Below, one piece after another: positions 60,045 to 64,000 of a stretch of 64,000 bases of DNA (the stretch's first letter is position 1; each line of letters starts with the position of its first letter). Origin of the DNA: Novosphingobium sp. Leaf2 (GTDB lineage Bacteria > Pseudomonadota > Alphaproteobacteria > Sphingomonadales > Sphingomonadaceae); the NCBI RefSeq assembly GCF_001421325.1, contig NZ_LMJY01000016.1:310307-374306 (forward strand). Reading direction: 5' to 3'. Below the pieces are notes generated by a model that was not told the origin of the DNA, did no database searches, and was given only the letters and a program-made list of their open reading frames with translations. The translations under genes were made by a program, and so were the position numbers.

Positions 60045-61246
60045 CCGCGTTGAACCCGGAGGAACAGGCCCTGCTCGCACCGGTGGAGCGCGCGCCGATC
60101 CTGTCGCACACGCTGGCCTGGGCCGCGATCAACAGCGGCACCGGCAATCTGGACGGGCTGGCGGCGATGGCGGGCCAGCTTGCGGATGCCTTTGCGCGCC
60201 TGCCCGGAGAGGTGCGGCTGGTGGAGCCCGCCCCGGTCGAGCGCGTCGATGCCGGTGGCAGGCTGCAGCCGGTCGAGCATGGCCACCATCTGGTTTTGTC
60301 GGTCCGCCCGCAGGCCGCGCGCCGCGTGATCCTGACCGGGCACATGGATACGGTCTATCCGCGCGACCACGCGTTCCAGGAGTGCACCTGGGTGGACGAT
60401 GATACGCTGAACGGTCCCGGCACGGCAGACATGAAGGGCGGCCTTGCCCTGATGCTGGCGGGCCTTGCCGCGTACGAGGAGGCAGCGCCAACGCTGGGCT
60501 ATGACGTACTGATCAACAGTGACGAGGAAACCGGATCGCTCTCGTCCGCAGCCCTGATCGCTGAACTGGCGACAGGCAAGATGGCCGCGCTGACGTTCGA
60601 GCCGGGCCTGCCCGATGGCGCGATGGCGCGCGCCCGTCCAGGGTCCGGCAATTATGCGGCGGTGGTCACCGGACGCTCCGCCCATGCGGGCCGCAACCCG
60701 CACGATGGCCGCAACGCAGTTGTCGCCGCCAGCGATCTGGCGCTGCGCCTGTCCGCTGGCGTCCAGGACGGGCTGTCGATCAACCCGGCCCGCATCGATG
60801 GCGGCGGCCCCAACAACGTGGTGCCCGATCTTGCGATCCTGCACTTCAATCTGCGCCCACGCACGCCCGAGCTGGCCGAGACGGCCCGCCTTCTGATCGA
60901 GACGATCGTGGCCGAGGTCAGCGCAGCACACGACGTGCAGATCCACGTACATGGCCATGTGTCCCGCCCGCCCAAGCCGATCACCCCCGCCGCGCAAAGC
61001 CTCTTCGGGCTGGTGTCCCGCGCTGCTGCCGATCTGGGCCAGCCGATGCGCTGGCAGGATACCGGCGGCGTATGCGATGGCAATAACATCGCGGCCTGCG
61101 GCGTGCCTGTGCTCGACACGATGGGCGCGCTGGGCGGCGCCATCCATTCACCGCAGGAGTTCATGATTCCCAGTTCCCTCGATGCCCGCGCCCGCCTCAC
61201 CGCGCTGGTGATGCACCGTCTCGACCGCGAAGGATTGCCGGCATGA
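60041..61246 (+). CDS. M20-family hydrolase of the AST operon
   Basis: 401 residues of the M20/ArgE/CPG2 metallopeptidase family, overlapping astD by 4 bp. Metal-binding motifs: first histidine-aspartate in ILTGHMDTVYPRDH, the bridging aspartate in LNGPGTADMKGGLALML, the catalytic glutamate pair in LINSDEETGSLSSAALIAEL, and the histidine in ALGGAIHSPQEFM. In place of the usual AstE (M14 type) desuccinylase, such an M20 hydrolase is placed in the operon, so it may release succinate from succinylglutamate; this is inference from context. Confidence 0.85.
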   Translation: MTALNPEEQALLAPVERAPILSHTLAWAAINSGTGNLDGLAAMAGQLADAFARLPGEVRLVEPAPVERVDAGGRLQPVEHGHHLVLSVRPQAARRVILTGHMDTVYPRDHAFQECTWVDDDTLNGPGTADMKGGLALMLAGLAAYEEAAPTLGYDVLINSDEETGSLSSAALIAELATGKMAALTFEPGLPDGAMARARPGSGNYAAVVTGRSAHAGRNPHDGRNAVVAASDLALRLSAGVQDGLSINPARIDGGGPNNVVPDLAILHFNLRPRTPELAETARLLIETIVAEVSAAHDVQIHVHGHVSRPPKPITPAAQSLFGLVSRAAADLGQPMRWQDTGGVCDGNNIAACGVPVLDTMGALGGAIHSPQEFMIPSSLDARARLTALVMHRLDREGLPA

Positions 61247-62253
61247 CCTTCCTGCTGCGTACCGCCCGCGAAGGCGATCTGGAAGCGCTGTACCGCATGG
61301 CCAAGGGCACCGGCGGCGGCTTCACCAACCTGCCACCTGACAAGTCGACGCTGGCAGGCAAGCTTGAACGCACCGCCAAAAGCTTTGCCCGCGACGATGG
61401 CGAGATCGCCAACGACTTGTTCGTGTTCATTCTGGAAGACACCACCGAGGGCAAAGTGCGCGGCACCTGCCAGGCGTTCTCGCAAGTGGGCACCGAGCTG
61501 CCGTTCTATTCCTATCGCATCGGGCGCATCACCCAGCATTCCAAGGAACTGGACCGCACCTTCCGCGCCGAAATGCTGACGCTTTCCACCGACCTTGATG
61601 GTGCCAGCGAAGTGGGCGGCCTGTATCTGGACGCCACGGAGCGTTCGGCCGGGGTGGGCAAGCTGCTGGCGCGCAGCCGCTACCTGTTCATCGCCATGCA
61701 CCGCGAGCGGTTTCATGACATGACGCTGGCCGAACTGCGCGGCGCGATCGACGATGCGGGCAACTCCCCGTTCTGGGACGGACTGGCGGGCCGCTTCTTC
61801 GACATGAGCTTTCGCGACGCCGACGAGTTCAACGCCAAGCATGGCAACCAGTTCATCGCCGACCTGATGCCCAAGCACCCCATCTATACCGCGCTGTTGT
61901 CTGAAGCCGCGCGGCAGGTCATGGGCCAGCCGCACTATTCCGGGCGCCCGGCGATGCGGATGCTGGAAAGTGAGGGCTTTGCCTTCCAGAATTATATCGA
62001 CATCTTCGATGGTGGCCCCACGATGATCGCCCGCACCGATCAGATCCGCACCATCCGCGATGCCCGCACCGCCACCATCACGGCGATAGGCCCGGCCAGC
62101 GGCGAGGAGCCGACGCATCTGGTCGCAACCGGGCGGCTGGCGCAGTTTCGCGCGTGCCTTGGCCGCGTGGCCGAAGACGGTGCGCTGGACACCGATGCCG
62201 CGCAGCTGCTGGGCGTTGGCATCGGCGATGCCATTACGTACGCACCGGCATAA
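61243..62253 (+). CDS. astA: Arginine N-succinyltransferase
   Basis: 336 residues. Family wording is clear: FLLRTAREGDLEALYRMAKGTGGGFTNLPPDK, YRIGRITQHSKEL, LSTDLDGASEVGGLYLDATERSAGVGKLLARSRYLFIA and RFHDMTLAELRGAIDDAGNSPFWDGLAGRFFDM. It transfers succinyl from succinyl-CoA to arginine, committing it to the AST catabolic pathway. Overlaps the M20 gene by 4 bp. Confidence 0.95.
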   Translation: MTFLLRTAREGDLEALYRMAKGTGGGFTNLPPDKSTLAGKLERTAKSFARDDGEIANDLFVFILEDTTEGKVRGTCQAFSQVGTELPFYSYRIGRITQHSKELDRTFRAEMLTLSTDLDGASEVGGLYLDATERSAGVGKLLARSRYLFIAMHRERFHDMTLAELRGAIDDAGNSPFWDGLAGRFFDMSFRDADEFNAKHGNQFIADLMPKHPIYTALLSEAARQVMGQPHYSGRPAMRMLESEGFAFQNYIDIFDGGPTMIARTDQIRTIRDARTATITAIGPASGEEPTHLVATGRLAQFRACLGRVAEDGALDTDAAQLLGVGIGDAITYAPA

Positions 62254-62304
62254 CCGGCCGTTAGCGACATGTCCGAGCGTTCGCATCATGAAGGCGTGCA
62301 ACTC

Positions 62305-63567
62305 ATGCTTACCGAGATCAATTTCGACGGTATCGTCGGCCCCAGCCACAATTACGCCGGGCTGAGCCTTGGCAATCTGGCCTCGGCCCGCAATTTCGGC
62401 AAAGTTTCGCACCCGCGCGCCGCCGCGTTGCAAGGGCTGGCAAAGATGCGCGCCAATCTGGAGCGAGGACTGGCACAAGGGTTTTTACTGCCGCAGCGCC
62501 GCCCCGATGCCGCGTGGCTTGAACGGCTGGGAACGACGACGGCGCACGCCAGCGCCACGCTGCGCGCCAATGCCTTGTCCGCCTCGTCGATGTGGGCTGC
62601 CAACGCAGCCACGGTGTCTCCTGGTCCCGACACGCAGGACGGGCGCTGCCATCTGACCGTCGCCAATCTGGTAACGATGCCGCATCGCAGCCACGAATGG
62701 ACCGAAACGCTGGCGCAGTTGCGCATCGCTTTTGCCGACGCCGCGCACTTTGCCGTCCACGCACCGATCCCCGCCCCGTTCGGCGATGAGGGCGCGGCGA
62801 ACCACATGCGCCTGTGCGCGCGCCACGACGCGCCCGGCATTGAGGTGTTCGTTTACGGCGTGGCCGGCGGCCCCTTCCCCGCCCGCCAGCATCGCGAGGC
62901 GAGCGAGGCGGTGGCGCGAATCCATGGCCTGGACCCCGCGCGCACGGTCTTCGCCCGCCAGTCCGACGCGGCGATCGCCGCCGGGGCGTTTCACAACGAT
63001 GTCGTCGCGGTGGCTAACGAGCGGGTGCTGTTCACTCACGAACTCGCTTTCGCCGATCGCGATGCGCTGTATGCCGAGTTGCGCGCCAAGCTGCCCGAGA
63101 TCGAGATCGTGGAGGTGCCGGCGGACGCGGTAAGCCTTGAGGACGCCATCGCCTCGTACTTGTTCAACGCCCAGTTGGTCACCCTGCCCTCGGGCGAAGC
63201 GGCGCTGGTGCTGCCCGGCGAAGCGCGCGATACGCCCGCTGTTTGGCGCTGGCTGGAGCGCCACGTTGCCGGCAACGGCCCGATCCGTCACTTGTTCGTG
63301 CATGACTTGCGCGAAAGCATGGCGAACGGCGGCGGCCCGGCGTGCCTGCGCCTGCGCGTAGTCGCCGATCCTGCCACCATCGACCCGCGCTTTATGGCAA
63401 CGGCGCAAAAGCTGGGCCGGATCGAAGCGCTCGTGGGCCAATTGTGGCCGGAGAGCATCGCGGTGAAAGATTTGTCCGATCCCGCCTTGTGGAATACCTG
63501 CCTGACGGCCCGGTCAGCGTTGTGCGCGGTGCTGGAACTGCCGGAACTGGACCGCCTGCCGTTCTGA
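62305..63567 (+). CDS. astB: N-succinylarginine dihydrolase
   Basis: Releases two ammonia and CO2 from succinylarginine giving succinylornithine. From the ATG at 62305 the protein begins MLTEINFDGIVGPSHNYAGLSLGN, matching the E. coli N-terminus; the in-frame ATG at 62269 gives a 12-residue extension without family resemblance. Further blocks: SMWAANAATVSPGPDTQDGRCHLTVANLVTMPHRSHE, DEGAANHMRLC, GAFHNDVVAVANERVLFTHE and DLRESMANGGGPACLRLRVV. 420 residues. astC is not in the window. Confidence 0.95.
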   Translation: MLTEINFDGIVGPSHNYAGLSLGNLASARNFGKVSHPRAAALQGLAKMRANLERGLAQGFLLPQRRPDAAWLERLGTTTAHASATLRANALSASSMWAANAATVSPGPDTQDGRCHLTVANLVTMPHRSHEWTETLAQLRIAFADAAHFAVHAPIPAPFGDEGAANHMRLCARHDAPGIEVFVYGVAGGPFPARQHREASEAVARIHGLDPARTVFARQSDAAIAAGAFHNDVVAVANERVLFTHELAFADRDALYAELRAKLPEIEIVEVPADAVSLEDAIASYLFNAQLVTLPSGEAALVLPGEARDTPAVWRWLERHVAGNGPIRHLFVHDLRESMANGGGPACLRLRVVADPATIDPRFMATAQKLGRIEALVGQLWPESIAVKDLSDPALWNTCLTARSALCAVLELPELDRLPF

Positions 63568-63571
63568 ACAT

Positions 63572-63611
63572 CGCCGCACTTTCATGAAAAGGCGCGGCGG
63601 TTGGGCTTTTT
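63572..63611 (+). terminator. Probable terminator after astB
   Basis: Arms CGCCGC (63572-63577) and GCGGCG (63594-63599) are followed by GTTGGGCTTTTT with five T. The stem is short with a 16-nt loop, so the call is moderate. A second hairpin with arms ATGGCGCC and GGCGCCAT (63615-63640) follows without a T run. Confidence 0.45.
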
Positions 63612-63649
63612 GCAATGGCGCCTTCATGAACAGGCGCCATATGTGACCT

Positions 63650-64000
63650 ATGACTTCGTTAACCCCAGCCGCCCTGCCCGATCCGATCCGCGGCGTGATC
63701 TTCGACATGGACGGAACGCTGATCGACAGCGAAACCGCGCAGCACCAAGCCTTTACCAAGGCCTCGGCAGCACTCGGGGCGCCCGTGGCGGACAGCGTCC
63801 TGCATGAAATGGTCGGCGTAAACCGGGACGCCGCCCAAGCGCTTTTGAGCCGGCGGCTGGGTCCGGACTTCCCCCTGGCGCGCTTTTTCGCCGACGCCGA
63901 CGTGCTGTTCGAGGCCGACGTTGAAGCTGGCCTGCCGCTGCGCCCCGGCGCCCGGCTGATCCTCGATCATTTCCGTAAGGCCGGCGTGCCGCTGGCGCTA
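63650..64000 (+). CDS. HAD-family phosphatase (beta-phosphoglucomutase-like), cut by window edge
   Basis: The ATG at 63650 opens a protein with the HAD motif I VIFDMDGTLIDSETAQHQAFTKA and a cap-domain start typical of the beta-phosphoglucomutase/phosphoglycolate phosphatase group. 117 codons are present, ending at the window edge without a stop. The substrate cannot be told from the N-terminus. Confidence 0.85.
   Translation, partial: MTSLTPAALPDPIRGVIFDMDGTLIDSETAQHQAFTKASAALGAPVADSVLHEMVGVNRDAAQALLSRRLGPDFPLARFFADADVLFEADVEAGLPLRPGARLILDHFRKAGVPLAL

Noticed and set aside
1..64000. CRISPR arrays, insertion sequences, prophage, tRNA or rRNA genes
   Set aside because: No regularly spaced repeats, transposase motifs, integrase genes or tRNA-like cloverleaf sequences with CCA ends were found on either strand.

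Overview
The window is a high-GC alphaproteobacterial chromosome segment, most likely from a sphingomonad (order Sphingomonadales, Novosphingobium/Sphingomonas-like). The evidence is the Zymomonas-type glucose-6-phosphate dehydrogenase followed by an Entner-Doudoroff operon, a long-form PstC, a soluble PhoR, a TonB-dependent receptor paired with a surface lipoprotein, and a dcw (cell-wall) gene order typical of alphaproteobacteria. No tRNA, rRNA, CRISPR array, insertion sequence or prophage was seen. Genes are tightly packed, with many 1-8 bp start/stop overlaps.

Layout. 1-4.4 kb (minus): start of the division/cell-wall cluster mraZ-rsmH-ftsL-ftsI-murE, with murE cut by the window edge. 4.4-9.1 kb: a small membrane protein, a cysteine synthase, a 2Fe-2S ferredoxin, an AlkA-like glycosylase, a pterin dehydratase, and ccmA-ccmB for haem export. 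9.3-10.6 kb: an unknown gene behind a good Fur box, then a NnrU-family membrane protein. 10.7-17.5 kb (minus): a transglutaminase/ATP-grasp/alpha-E cluster, a predicted peptide-ligating system of unknown product. 17.6-21.4 kb: ppk-ppx for polyphosphate. 21.4-28.7 kb (minus): a compact T4SS-like operon virB2-B3-B4-B6-B9-B10-B11 without recognisable virB5, virB8 or virD4. 28.9-34 kb: a small repeat protein, then a lipoprotein and a large TonB-dependent receptor. 34.1-34.9 kb: a yybP-ykoY (manganese) riboswitch in front of a GDT1-type Mn exporter. 34.9-37.8 kb: an atypical response regulator divergent from a PlcP-Agt membrane-lipid remodelling pair. 38.7-45.4 kb (minus): phoR-pstSCAB-phoU-phoB. 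45.7-53.5 kb (plus): zwf-edd-glk-eda plus a degenerate PEP-carboxylase-like protein. 53.5-58.2 kb (minus): a nitronate monooxygenase-like enzyme and a GT4/GH130 carbohydrate pair. 58.6-63.6 kb (plus): an arginine succinyltransferase (AST) operon astD-M20 hydrolase-astA-astB. The window ends inside a HAD phosphatase.

Common theme. From 17.6 to 45.4 kb much of the content fits phosphate economy: polyphosphate synthesis and breakdown, the Pst transporter and its two-component system, lipid remodelling, and an outer-membrane receptor pair. I read 11-bp-periodic PHO-box-like repeats upstream of pstS (very clear), plcP (clear), virB2 (two good units) and the lipoprotein/TonB receptor (looser, tandem). 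If the virB2 site is real, the incomplete T4SS-like machine belongs to the phosphate-starvation response; this is the least expected reading in the window. Other items of interest are the PEPC-like protein that lost catalytic residues, the Fur-linked locus with an orphan minus-strand terminator, and the ATP-grasp/transglutaminase cluster.

Limits: all calls come from reading the sequence. No homology search or structure prediction was run, and start codons were chosen from ribosome-binding sites, overlaps and family N-termini.
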